This document shows, one piece after another, positions 29,014 through 37,323 of a stretch of DNA of 64,000 nucleotides. Source of the stretch: Alphaproteobacteria bacterium (GTDB lineage Bacteria; Pseudomonadota; Alphaproteobacteria; Rhodobacterales; Rhodobacteraceae); the NCBI GenBank assembly GCA_030433335.1, contig JAUILL010000009.1, positions 1-64,000 on the forward strand. Reading direction: 5' to 3'. Positions within the stretch are counted from its first letter, which is position 1. Each line of letters starts with the position of its first letter. The translations under genes and the position numbers were made by a program. Under the pieces are notes generated by a model. It was not told the DNA's origin. It did not search any database and was given only the letters and a program-made list of their open reading frames with translations.

Positions 29014-29715
29014 ATGAACAAAGTGTACGGCAGCGCGGCGGAGGCTCTGGATGGGCTGCTGCGCGACGACATGCTGATCGCGGCGGGGGGCTTTGGCCTC
29101 TGCGGGATTCCCGAACTCTTGATCGATGCGATTGTGGAAAGCGGCGTCAAAGGGCTGACCGTGGCCTCGAACAACGCGGGCGTTGACGGGTTCGGTCTGG
29201 GCAAACTGCTGGATACCCGCCAGATCAAGAAGATGATGAGCTCTTACGTGGGCGAAAACGCGGAATTCATGCGCCAGTACCTGTCCGGTGAACTGGAACT
29301 GGAATTCAACCCGCAGGGCACCTTGGCCGAGCGGATGCGGGCTGGTGGCTGCGGCATTCCCGGCTTCTACACCAAGACCGGCGTGGGCACCGTCATTGCC
29401 GAAGGCAAAGACGTGAAGGTCTTCAATGGCGAAGAATACATCATGGAAGAGGGCATTTTCGCCGACATTTCCATCGTCAAAGCGTGGAAAGCGGACGAGA
29501 CCGGCAACGCGATTTTCCGCAAGACCGCCCGCAACTTCAACCCGCCCGCCGCGATGTGCGGCAAGATCTGCGTGATGGAGGTCGAGGAAATCGTCCCCGC
29601 AGGCAGCCTTGACCCCGACCACATCCACCTGCCCGGCATCTACGTGCACCGCCTGATTCAGGGTGCCCACGAGAAGCGGATCGAACAGCGCACCGTGCGC
29701 AAGAAGGAGGCCTGA
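29014..29715 (+). CDS. scoA: 3-oxoacid CoA-transferase subunit A
   Basis: [60 protein letters not shown]. Confidence 0.93.
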   Translation: MNKVYGSAAEALDGLLRDDMLIAAGGFGLCGIPELLIDAIVESGVKGLTVASNNAGVDGFGLGKLLDTRQIKKMMSSYVGENAEFMRQYLSGELELEFNPQGTLAERMRAGGCGIPGFYTKTGVGTVIAEGKDVKVFNGEEYIMEEGIFADISIVKAWKADETGNAIFRKTARNFNPPAAMCGKICVMEVEEIVPAGSLDPDHIHLPGIYVHRLIQGAHEKRIEQRTVRKKEA

Positions 29716-29716
29716 T

Positions 29717-30346
29717 ATGGGTTGGGATCGCAATCAAATGGCCGCCCGCGCGGCGCTGGAGCTGGAAAACGGCACCTATGTAAACCTTGGCATCGGGATC
29801 CCGACGCTGGTTCCGAACTTCATCCCCGAAGGCGTGCAGGTCGTGCTGCAGTCGGAAAACGGGATGCTCGGCATGGGCCCGTTCCCCTATGAGGGTGACG
29901 AAGACCCCGACCTGATCAACGCGGGCAAGCAAACCATCACCGAACTGCCCGAGACCAGCTATTTCGATTCGGCCACCAGCTTTGGCATGATCCGCGGCGG
30001 CAAGATCGCAGCGGCGATCCTTGGCGCGATGGAAGTGGCTGAGAACGGCGATCTGGCGAACTGGATGATCCCCGGCAAGCTGGTCAAAGGCATGGGCGGC
30101 GCGATGGATCTGGTGGCCGGCGTGGGCCGCGTGGTCGTGGTCATGGATCACACCAACAAGCACGGCGAGTCGAAACTGCTGAAGTCCTGCACCCTGCCCC
30201 TGACCGGCAAAGGCGTGGTGGACCGCGTGATCACCAACTTGGGCGTTCTGGACGTGGTCGAAGGTGGCCTGAAGATCGTGGAATGCGCCGAGGGCGTCAC
30301 CGAAGACGAACTGCGCGCTGCCACCGAAGCGACGATTGTGGACTGA
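29717..30346 (+). CDS. scoB: 3-oxoacid CoA-transferase subunit B
   Basis: [37 protein letters not shown]. Confidence 0.94.
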   Translation: MGWDRNQMAARAALELENGTYVNLGIGIPTLVPNFIPEGVQVVLQSENGMLGMGPFPYEGDEDPDLINAGKQTITELPETSYFDSATSFGMIRGGKIAAAILGAMEVAENGDLANWMIPGKLVKGMGGAMDLVAGVGRVVVVMDHTNKHGESKLLKSCTLPLTGKGVVDRVITNLGVLDVVEGGLKIVECAEGVTEDELRAATEATIVD

Positions 30347-30370
30347 TCACTTCATCAGACCAAACGAAGA

Positions 30371-30399
30371 AGGGCCCGCCAATGGCGGGCCCTCTCTGT
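30371..30399 (+). terminator. Rho-independent terminator between scoB and the convergent secreted-protein gene
   Basis: AGGGCCCGCC-AAT-GGCGGGCCCT. Confidence 0.78.
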
Positions 30400-30418
30400 T
30401 TGATGATCCGAGCGAGGA

Positions 30419-30790
30419 TCAATCTTCGGCGTCAATGTCTGCGAAGATCGCAGCAGCGCGGTCATTCACTACAGCAGAGCCATAAACAGTCCGTGTGCCG
30501 ACCTCTTGGGCAACGTCCAGAGCGGGGCTGTTTTCGCGATCAAGCGAGGTAAAGATCGCTTCGGCGGTCGGGTTCAGAGTCGATTTAGACGAGACAGTCG
30601 CGGCGGTTTCGCCACCAAAGTAAACGTTCCGTTCACTTACTTTGTTGTCCTGAGCAAAGTGCATCTGGGCCAGTTGTGCTGTGGTGTATTCGTTTGCAGG
30701 TACGTTCAGGTCTGCAGCAAGTTGATCTGCGGCAAATGCAGGTGCGGCCAGGCCAAGTACGAGTGCGGTGGTTGCGATAAAGCTTTTCAT
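30419..30790 (-). CDS. Small secreted protein, tandem paralog 1 (unknown function)
   Basis: MKSFIATTALVLGLAAPAFA signal peptide then ADQLAADLNVPANEYTTAQL; strongly similar to two neighbours; start could be 30796. Confidence 0.85.
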   Translation of the reverse strand: MKSFIATTALVLGLAAPAFAADQLAADLNVPANEYTTAQLAQMHFAQDNKVSERNVYFGGETAATVSSKSTLNPTAEAIFTSLDRENSPALDVAQEVGTRTVYGSAVVNDRAAAIFADIDAED

Positions 30791-30880
30791 TTTCAACGTC
30801 CTTCTAACATCCGTTTGTGTTGTTACCGGGCTTTTCGGCCTCGGGATGAGTTAGATATGCGCCTCCCCAACCCGAACATC

Positions 30881-30927
30881 AATGCACGAAAATGAGATTC
30901 TATTGTAATATTGGTGCATATATGCAC
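30881..30927 (-). promoter_or_regulatory. Putative regulatory element of paralog 1: AATGCAC (30881) and palindrome GTGCATATATGCAC (30914-30927)
   Basis: Same layout and offset upstream of all three paralogs. Confidence 0.65.
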
Positions 30928-31020
30928 ATCTTACGTGATCATAAAATGTCAGTGAAACTTGGAACAAATTCCGATTTCCCTAACCTATCTGGCCGCTGCC
31001 TCAATGATCCCTGAAACGCA

Positions 31021-31048
31021 AAAGGCCCACCGGCGAACCGGTGGGCCT
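31021..31048 (-). terminator. Rho-independent terminator of paralog 2
   Basis: AAGGCCCACCGG-CGAA-CCGGTGGGCCTT, 12-bp perfect arms. Confidence 0.82.
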
Positions 31049-31081
31049 TGGCTCCCGAGGGAGCGACTGACGGATGTCAGA

Positions 31082-31450
31082 TTACTCAGCGCGGAGTTCT
31101 TTGAAAATCGCTGCAGCGCGATCGTTCACAACAGCCGAGTTATAGACAGTGGTGGTGTCAACGTCCTGAGCCACATCCAGAGCGGGGTTCTGCTCCAGTT
31201 CCAGCGAGACAAAGATCGCCTCGGCGGTAGGGTTCATATTCGACTTCGAAGAAACCGCTGCAGTGGTTTCGGAACCGAAGTACACGTTCTTTTCGCTAAC
31301 CGACTCGTCCTGAGCGAAGTGCATCTGGGTTAGCTGTGCGGTGGTGTACTCGTTCGCAGGTACATTCAGATCTGCAGCCAGTTGATCTGCGGCAAATGCA
31401 GGTGCGGCCAGGCCAAGTACAAGAGCGGTGGTTGCAATAAAGCTTTTCAT
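31082..31450 (-). CDS. Small secreted protein, tandem paralog 2
   Basis: Signal peptide identical to paralog 1; NPTAEAIFVSL and NDRAAAIFKEL motifs; ORF open to 31543. Confidence 0.85.
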   Translation of the reverse strand: MKSFIATTALVLGLAAPAFAADQLAADLNVPANEYTTAQLTQMHFAQDESVSEKNVYFGSETTAAVSSKSNMNPTAEAIFVSLELEQNPALDVAQDVDTTTVYNSAVVNDRAAAIFKELRAE

Positions 31451-31541
31451 TTTCAACGTCCTTCTAACATCCGTTTGTGTTCTTACCGAGATCGTTTCGC
31501 CTCGGGATGGGTTAGATATGCGCCTAGTCCCGATCACCTTC

Positions 31542-31588
31542 AATGCACGAAAACGCGATCATTTTTTAATTTTGGTGCGTTTTTGCAC
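31542..31588 (-). promoter_or_regulatory. Putative regulatory element of paralog 2: AATGCAC (31542) and GTGCGTTTTTGCAC (31575-31588)
   Basis: Same 33-bp offset as paralog 1. Confidence 0.65.
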
Positions 31589-31680
31589 ATAACAATGTGA
31601 CACTCACATGACGGTGAACTCTCTGGAATTGGCTTACGAATTCTCGGGTGGCAGGTTGCAGGAAAAGATTGGGTAAACAA

Positions 31681-31712
31681 AAAAAGGCCCGCCGGTGTAA
31701 CGGCGGGCCCTT
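31681..31712 (-). terminator. Rho-independent terminator of paralog 3
   Basis: GGCCCGCCG (31686-31694) / CGGCGGGCC (31701-31709) with an A-run on + (U tract on the minus transcript). Confidence 0.85.
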
Positions 31713-31734
31713 TGCTAGAACGCTGAGTATTAGA

Positions 31735-32103
31735 TTATTCAGCGTCAATGTCTGCGAAGATCGCGGCGGCGCGGTCATTCACGACGGCCGAGCTATAGAC
31801 TGTGGTTGAACCGATCTCCTGCGAGACGTCCAGTGCGGGGCTGTCTTCGCGGTTCAGCGACACAAAGATCGCTTCGGCGGTCGGGTTCATGGTCGATTTG
31901 GACGAGACCGTGGCGTTGCTTCCACCGCCTAGGTAGACGTTCCGGTCCGTGATACTGTCATCTTGGGCAAAATGCATCTCTGCCAGTTGCGCAGTTGTGT
32001 ACTGGTCTGCGGGAACACCAAGGTCAGCGGCGAGTTGGTCTGCTGCAAAAGCAGGTGCGGCAAGACCAAGAACAACGGCGGTAGTAGCTACAAAACGTTT
32101 CAT
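31735..32103 (-). CDS. Small secreted protein, tandem paralog 3
   Basis: MKRFVATTAVVLGLAAPAFAADQLAADLGVPADQYTTAQL...NPTAEAIFVSLN...NDRAAAIFADIDAE. Confidence 0.85.
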   Translation of the reverse strand: MKRFVATTAVVLGLAAPAFAADQLAADLGVPADQYTTAQLAEMHFAQDDSITDRNVYLGGGSNATVSSKSTMNPTAEAIFVSLNREDSPALDVSQEIGSTTVYSSAVVNDRAAAIFADIDAE

Positions 32104-32192
32104 AACAAAGTTCCTTTCGGTTTCTATCTCTATGCGTCGACGGGATGTCCGTCGCTTATGCAACTAGATTTGGACCGATCTCGCCCACAGAC

Positions 32193-32239
32193 AATGCACA
32201 TGAACGTGAGGTTTTTGTTATTTCTGTGCGATCATGCAG
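32193..32239 (-). promoter_or_regulatory. Putative regulatory element of paralog 3: AATGCAC (32193) and GTGCGATCATGCAG (32226-32239)
   Basis: Same 33-bp offset; second half-site degenerate (GCAG). Confidence 0.6.
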
Positions 32240-32243
32240 CACT

Positions 32244-33158
32244 CTAGTCTGCAAATTTATGAAAGACGCAGCCATCACTGACATAGACTGGTGGGGTTTT
32301 GCACAGCCCCTTTGCGATCGAGAATGCCGCGAGAACCTTTGGCACGTAGTCGCGCGTCTCGTCATATTCAGGAATACCCTGCGCGCGAAGGACTGCGTTT
32401 TCGCCAGCATTGTAGCCCGCCAGTGCGAGCACAGGATCGCCAGAGAACGTCCGGAGCAAGAAGTCGAGGTACTTTATCCCGCCTCGGATGTTCTCAACGG
32501 GATCGAAGCTATCCGAGACGCCGAACCGCGCGGCCGTGGCGGGGATCAATTGCATCAGCCCCTGTGCGCCTGCTGAGCTGACGGCGTCTTTGCGCCCTGT
32601 CGATTCCACCCACATGACCGCCAGGGCGAACGCCGGCGACACCTGCGTTCCAATCGTTTCGATCATCAATGTCCGTGTATAAGGCGCGGCCATCTCTTGT
32701 AGCGCTGCGAGTCGCGGCGCAGGGACCGTTTGTCCCTCCGGTCCGCGCAATGCGACCAGAGCCTCTTCGATCCGGCCTGGATCTGCATCAGCGATCGAGG
32801 GCGAGAACTGATTCCAATACCACGCATACCGCGCCTTTGATTCCGTCGCAGGAGTGTCTGGAAGCGATACCTCAGGGTCTTCTTCCGATTTTAGCGGGAT
32901 TTGAACGTCAACTTTCGGCGCCTCACCGGCTTTAGGAGGCTTTACCGACTTGAAGGTGAAGACCGGAAAGGGCTTGGGATTCGTTCTTTCAACTAAATTA
33001 TCATCCGCACCCTCTGCGAAAGCAGGACTAGCCACCGCCAGAGCAGCCAGAATCGCGAATTTCCGACCACCGTGCAGCTGAGACCGAAAGATTTCCCTAA
33101 GTTGACCGCCCACGACCCTGACCTTTTCGCCATATTTATCATTAGATTGTGTCAACAA
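32244..33158 (-). CDS. Lytic transglycosylase (SLT domain) protein
   Basis: PAFALAVMWVESTGRKDAVSSAGAQGLMQLIPATAARFGV, LALAGYNAGENAVLRAQGIPEYDETRDYVPKV; start uncertain. Confidence 0.9.
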   Translation of the reverse strand: MLTQSNDKYGEKVRVVGGQLREIFRSQLHGGRKFAILAALAVASPAFAEGADDNLVERTNPKPFPVFTFKSVKPPKAGEAPKVDVQIPLKSEEDPEVSLPDTPATESKARYAWYWNQFSPSIADADPGRIEEALVALRGPEGQTVPAPRLAALQEMAAPYTRTLMIETIGTQVSPAFALAVMWVESTGRKDAVSSAGAQGLMQLIPATAARFGVSDSFDPVENIRGGIKYLDFLLRTFSGDPVLALAGYNAGENAVLRAQGIPEYDETRDYVPKVLAAFSIAKGLCKTPPVYVSDGCVFHKFAD

Positions 33159-33423
33159 TGACAGATTTCACAGAACAAGCCCGCACCCTAGGGCCCTAGA
33201 ACAAAAAAACACACAAAAGAATCTATTTGAAATAATAACTTACGTATTTTTCGACCCAAAAGGACACCTAACCCGTAAATAGAACTAAACGGGCCGCATT
33301 CTCGCCCGATTCAGGGGGCTATATGTACTCATCCGCAGCGACGAACTGACCAACACTGAGGCCGGTCAGGGAAGCGAAGCGGAAGTTAAAAATTCAACAC
33401 GAGTATCCTCTGGAGGGAACACC

Positions 33424-33612
33424 ATGAAACTGAACAAATTCTTCGCCGCTTTCCTGAACGACGAGTCGGGCGCTGTCACCGTAGACTGGGTTGTTCTGGC
33501 TGCAGCAACCGTTGGCCTTGGCGCCCTGGTTGGCACCACCATCATCGGCAACGCTGAAACTCTGGCAACCGGCACCGGCACCTTCATCTCGAACCAGACC
33601 CCCCCCAGCTAA
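33424..33612 (+). CDS. flp: Flp-type (type IVb) pilin
   Basis: MKLNKFFAAFLNDESG|AVTVDWVVLAAATVGLGALVG prepilin-like cleavage site and helix. Confidence 0.85.
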   Translation: MKLNKFFAAFLNDESGAVTVDWVVLAAATVGLGALVGTTIIGNAETLATGTGTFISNQTPPS

Positions 33613-33637
33613 TCTGAGGGTCTAGCCTAGCTAGCGC

Positions 33638-33670
33638 GAGGCGCTCTCGCCAGTCGAGAGCGCCTCTTTC
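33638..33670 (+). terminator. Hairpin terminator/attenuator after first pilin
   Basis: GAGGCGCTCTCG-CCAGT-CGAGAGCGCCTC then TTTC; 12-bp perfect arms. Confidence 0.85.
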
Positions 33671-33724
33671 TGTATCAGGCATCACGCGCCCGATACCAAT
33701 CCAAAAACCCAGGAAGACCGCAAC

Positions 33725-33922
33725 GTGCACACGCACACTGCATTCAACTACGTCAAACATTTCGCGGATCGCGAAGAGGGGGCGAGTTCGGTCGAGTGGG
33801 TTGTCATCGTCACCATGCTGGCAGGATTTGCTTATGGCACCGGCATGTTGATGAGCAACAATACCGCGGTGCTCACCGAAGGGATAGCGAGCTACATCGG
33901 CTCTATAAACTTCGAAAGCTAA
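33725..33922 (+). CDS. Second Flp-like pilin/pseudopilin (GTG start)
   Basis: REEG|ASSVEWVVIVTMLAGFAYGTGMLM. Confidence 0.78.
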   Translation: MHTHTAFNYVKHFADREEGASSVEWVVIVTMLAGFAYGTGMLMSNNTAVLTEGIASYIGSINFES

Positions 33923-34018
33923 AGCCAAACGGCAAACCCCAGAAGCAGAGAACCACTCTGCCTGAACTGTCCCGGCTTTCCTCGGGGCGGTTACCAAGCC
34001 AGAAAGAAAGGGAAAGCT

Positions 34019-34882
34019 ATGCGTCTGGTCTTCGGACTCGTCCTCGTCATCGGCGTTGCGCTGGCCGGATTTGCCGTATTCATGGCAAAGGATCGCATCC
34101 AGGCCTATCGCACGGAAATCGCAGCACGGGATGCGGCTCTGTCGCAAATCGTACCGACCACCCCCGTCTATGTCTTGACCCAAGAGGTCGACTACGGGGA
34201 CAAAATCACCAAAGAACACGTGCGGATCGTGAACTGGCCCCAATCAGCCATTCCAGAGTCCGCCTTTACCGAAGAGGCAACCCTGTTCCCTGAGGGAGAG
34301 GAAGAACTCCGCGTCGCAATCCGCAAAATGGAGAAAGACGAGATCGTTATGACCTCCAAGGTGACCGCACCTGGCGAGGATGTAGGCCTGACCTCTTTGC
34401 TCGACCCGGGTATGCGCGCGTTTACCATCAAAGTGGATGTGACCAGCGGCGTTTCGGGTTTTTTGCGCCCCGGCGACCGAGTGGATGTCTACTGGACCGG
34501 CGCTGTCCGCGCTGGCGACGCTCTGGGCATTGCGAGCGGAGATTTTACCAAAATGATCGAAAGCGGTGTCCAGATTATTGCAATCGATCAGACAACAAGC
34601 TTCAGCTCCTCTGACGCAGCGATTGCCCGAACTGTCACTGTTTCCGCAAGCCCCCGTCAGGTTGCGACACTGGCCCAAGCCCAATCGACTGGCGCACTTA
34701 GCCTATCATTGCTAGGTGCCCGCGACGACACCGTGGCCCAGTCGATCGAGGTCGACCAGAACCGTCTCCTGGGAATTGAACAGCGTGAAGTCGCTGAAGT
34801 TGTTAAGGAAAAAGAGGTCTGCACCATTCGTCAACGCAAGGGCGCAGAAGTCATCGTCACGGAAATTCCCTGCACGAATTAA
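34019..34882 (+). CDS. cpaB: Flp pilus assembly protein CpaB/RcpC
   Basis: SAF domain, LLDPGMRAFTIKVDVTSGVSGFLRPGDRVDVYWTG; first gene of the tad cluster after the pilins. Confidence 0.9.
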   Translation: MRLVFGLVLVIGVALAGFAVFMAKDRIQAYRTEIAARDAALSQIVPTTPVYVLTQEVDYGDKITKEHVRIVNWPQSAIPESAFTEEATLFPEGEEELRVAIRKMEKDEIVMTSKVTAPGEDVGLTSLLDPGMRAFTIKVDVTSGVSGFLRPGDRVDVYWTGAVRAGDALGIASGDFTKMIESGVQIIAIDQTTSFSSSDAAIARTVTVSASPRQVATLAQAQSTGALSLSLLGARDDTVAQSIEVDQNRLLGIEQREVAEVVKEKEVCTIRQRKGAEVIVTEIPCTN

Positions 34883-34910
34883 CGTCCACCTCGCAACAAT
34901 CAGTTCTATC

Positions 34911-34940
34911 CAACAGGGGCTCCGATCAGGGCCCCTGTTG
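34911..34940. other. Inverted repeat, 10-bp perfect arms, between cpaB and cpaC
   Basis: CAACAGGGGC (34911-34920) / GCCCCTGTTG (34931-34940); no T tract. Confidence 0.6.
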
Positions 34941-35068
34941 CGCGTGCCACACACAGAAGCATCCCCCGTCCAATCTAATTATTGAAAACAAAGCCGTTCT
35001 AACGCATTATTTAACGCAAAACAAAAATATCACTCACACGACCGAGCGTGATCAGAGAGGCAGATCAC

Positions 35069-36496
35069 ATGTACAGCAGTAAGTTTTTAAGCGCGATCAC
35101 TGTCGCGATGTCGATCGTTGCCGCGTCCCCCGCGCTAGTGCCTGCACCGGCACAAGCTGAAACCCTGCGTGTCCTGCGCAACGGCCCCAGTTCGACCCTA
35201 GATGTGCCGATGAACCGCGCCGTCGTGGTCGAGAGCGATGTACCGTTTGCGGAACTGAGCATCGCAAACCCGAATATCGCGGACATCTCCTCGCTCTCGG
35301 ATCGCACGATCTATGTCTTGGGCAAGACGCCCGGCCTGACCTCTTTGACGCTATTCGACGCGAGCGGCACCCTGATCAGCAACGTCGACGTCCGCGTGGC
35401 AGCGGACATCTCTGAATTCAAAGAGCGCCTCGGCCAGATCCTTCCCGGTGAGAACATCGAAGTCCGCACCGCGAACGATGGCATCGTCCTTTCTGGTGTC
35501 GTCAGCAGCACGGCGCGCCTGCAGCGTGCCCTTGATCTGGCAGAGCGTTATGCGCCCGAGCGCGTATCGAACCTCATGTCTGTCGGCGGCGTCCAGCAGG
35601 TGATGCTCAAGGTCCGTTTTGCCGAGATGCAGCGCACAGTGTCAAAATCCCTCTCGTCTTCGGTCAGCCTGAACGGCGGCAAGAACGTTTCGGTCTTTGG
35701 CGGCACGGGCAACTACAACAACAGTGGCGAAGTGGCGAATGCGATTTCTGGCATCACGCCATCCACCAACGAAAACAACGGCGCCTTGCTCTTTGGCTTC
35801 GGCGCTGGCTCGGTGGAAGTGGGCATCCTGCTTGAAGCGCTCGAAAGCAAAGGCATGGTCCGCACCTTGGCTGAGCCGAACCTTGTGGCGCTGTCGGGTC
35901 AGGAAGCCAAGTTCCTCGCGGGCGGGGAATACCCCGTGCCTGTCTCGTCAATGGATAACTACGTCACCATTGACTACAAACCCTTTGGCATCGAGCTGAA
36001 CTTCATCCCGCGCGTCGTGGACAAGGACATCATCAACCTTGAACTCGAAGCGGCCGTCTCGGCGATCGACGCGTCAAACGGCTACTCGGTCAACGGCTTT
36101 GAGATTGACGCCTTCCAGCGCCGCGAGGCATCCACCACGGTCGAAATGCGCGACGGCGAAAGCTTTGCCATTGCCGGACTTCTCAAGGACGATTTTCGCG
36201 ACCTGAACGGTCAGGTTCCGTGGCTGGGGGACATCCCCGTCTTGGGCGCGCTTTTCCGCAGCGCTGAGTATATGCGCGAGCAGACAGAACTTGTGATCAT
36301 CATCACCCCACATCTGGTGACCCCAACTCGGGGGGAAGTGCTTGCTCTGCCTACAGACCGGATCAAACCACCGTCGGAGGAGGATCTCTTTCTCTTCGGG
36401 CGTGTTGCCAGCGACACTGCTTCGCGCCAGAATGGCGCAGCAGCCGAAGTCGCCAAGCAGGACTTCAGCGGCTCTTATGGTTATGTGATGGAATAG
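35069..36496 (+). CDS. cpaC: Tad pilus secretin CpaC/RcpA
   Basis: VGGVQQVMLKVRFAEMQR, LAEPNLVALSGQEAKFLAGGEYPVPV, ELVIIITPHLVTP. Confidence 0.94.
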   Translation: MYSSKFLSAITVAMSIVAASPALVPAPAQAETLRVLRNGPSSTLDVPMNRAVVVESDVPFAELSIANPNIADISSLSDRTIYVLGKTPGLTSLTLFDASGTLISNVDVRVAADISEFKERLGQILPGENIEVRTANDGIVLSGVVSSTARLQRALDLAERYAPERVSNLMSVGGVQQVMLKVRFAEMQRTVSKSLSSSVSLNGGKNVSVFGGTGNYNNSGEVANAISGITPSTNENNGALLFGFGAGSVEVGILLEALESKGMVRTLAEPNLVALSGQEAKFLAGGEYPVPVSSMDNYVTIDYKPFGIELNFIPRVVDKDIINLELEAAVSAIDASNGYSVNGFEIDAFQRREASTTVEMRDGESFAIAGLLKDDFRDLNGQVPWLGDIPVLGALFRSAEYMREQTELVIIITPHLVTPTRGEVLALPTDRIKPPSEEDLFLFGRVASDTASRQNGAAAEVAKQDFSGSYGYVME

Positions 36497-36500
36497 GTTA

Positions 36501-37169
36501 ATGCAGCGCCGTTTTAATACTACAGCCGCTCTGGCTGGTGTGATTCTTCTCTCGGCCTGCGCCAGCCAGGATCCCGTTTACCGCGCCTTCTACGACGAAG
36601 CAGGAAGTGTGACGAACACCGGAAATTTCGGGAATTCGGTAAACAACAACATCGCCTACATGACCGGCGAAAAGCAGTACACTTACGAACTGGCCAGTCG
36701 TTTTGCGGCTGAGGTCCTGACCACGGTGAACTTTGCCTTTAACAGCGCAGAGCTGGATGCGGGTGCCCGCGATACCCTGCGCGAACAGGCTCGCTGGATC
36801 CAGCAATTCCCCGAAGTGCGGTTCCGTGTCTACGGCCACACTGACGCTGTCGGCTCGGAAAGCTACAACAAATCTCTTGGTCTGCGCCGCGCAAATGCCG
36901 TTGTCGCTTACCTGTCGCAGCAGGGAATCAGCCGCAACCGCCTGGAAGCTATGGTTTCATATGGCGAAACACAGCCGCTGATCGTGAGCGAAGGTCGCGA
37001 GCGTCGCAACCGCCGCACCGTGACCGAAGTTCTGGGCTTTGTGTCCTCTCACCCCATGGTAATGGACGGAAAATACGCAGAAATCGTCTATCGCGGTTAT
37101 GTCGACAGCGCAGCATCCGAGACGACACTGACCGGCCTGCAAGGCGCCGACTTCCAGACCGAGAAGTAA
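36501..37169 (+). CDS. OmpA-family lipoprotein in the tad operon
   Basis: Lipobox LLSAC and OmpA C-terminal motif RVYGHTDAVGSESYNKSLGLRRANAVVAYL. Confidence 0.88.
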   Translation: MQRRFNTTAALAGVILLSACASQDPVYRAFYDEAGSVTNTGNFGNSVNNNIAYMTGEKQYTYELASRFAAEVLTTVNFAFNSAELDAGARDTLREQARWIQQFPEVRFRVYGHTDAVGSESYNKSLGLRRANAVVAYLSQQGISRNRLEAMVSYGETQPLIVSEGRERRNRRTVTEVLGFVSSHPMVMDGKYAEIVYRGYVDSAASETTLTGLQGADFQTEK

Positions 37170-37323
37170 TTCTCGTTAACCATTTCCGCACAAAAGGGCT
37201 GTTTGGGTCCAATTGTCGCCCAGATTGACAGCCATCTTTTCTCCAAAGGGCCACGAGTCTCTGACGTCGTGGTCATCCTTTGGGGGCCAAGCGCCCTCGT
37301 GTCAGTGAACAACGAGGTAGAGA

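Noticed and set aside
34970-35068. CtrA-like TTAA pair upstream of cpaC (TAACGCATTATTTAAC)
   Set aside because: Half-sites have wrong spacing and a mismatch
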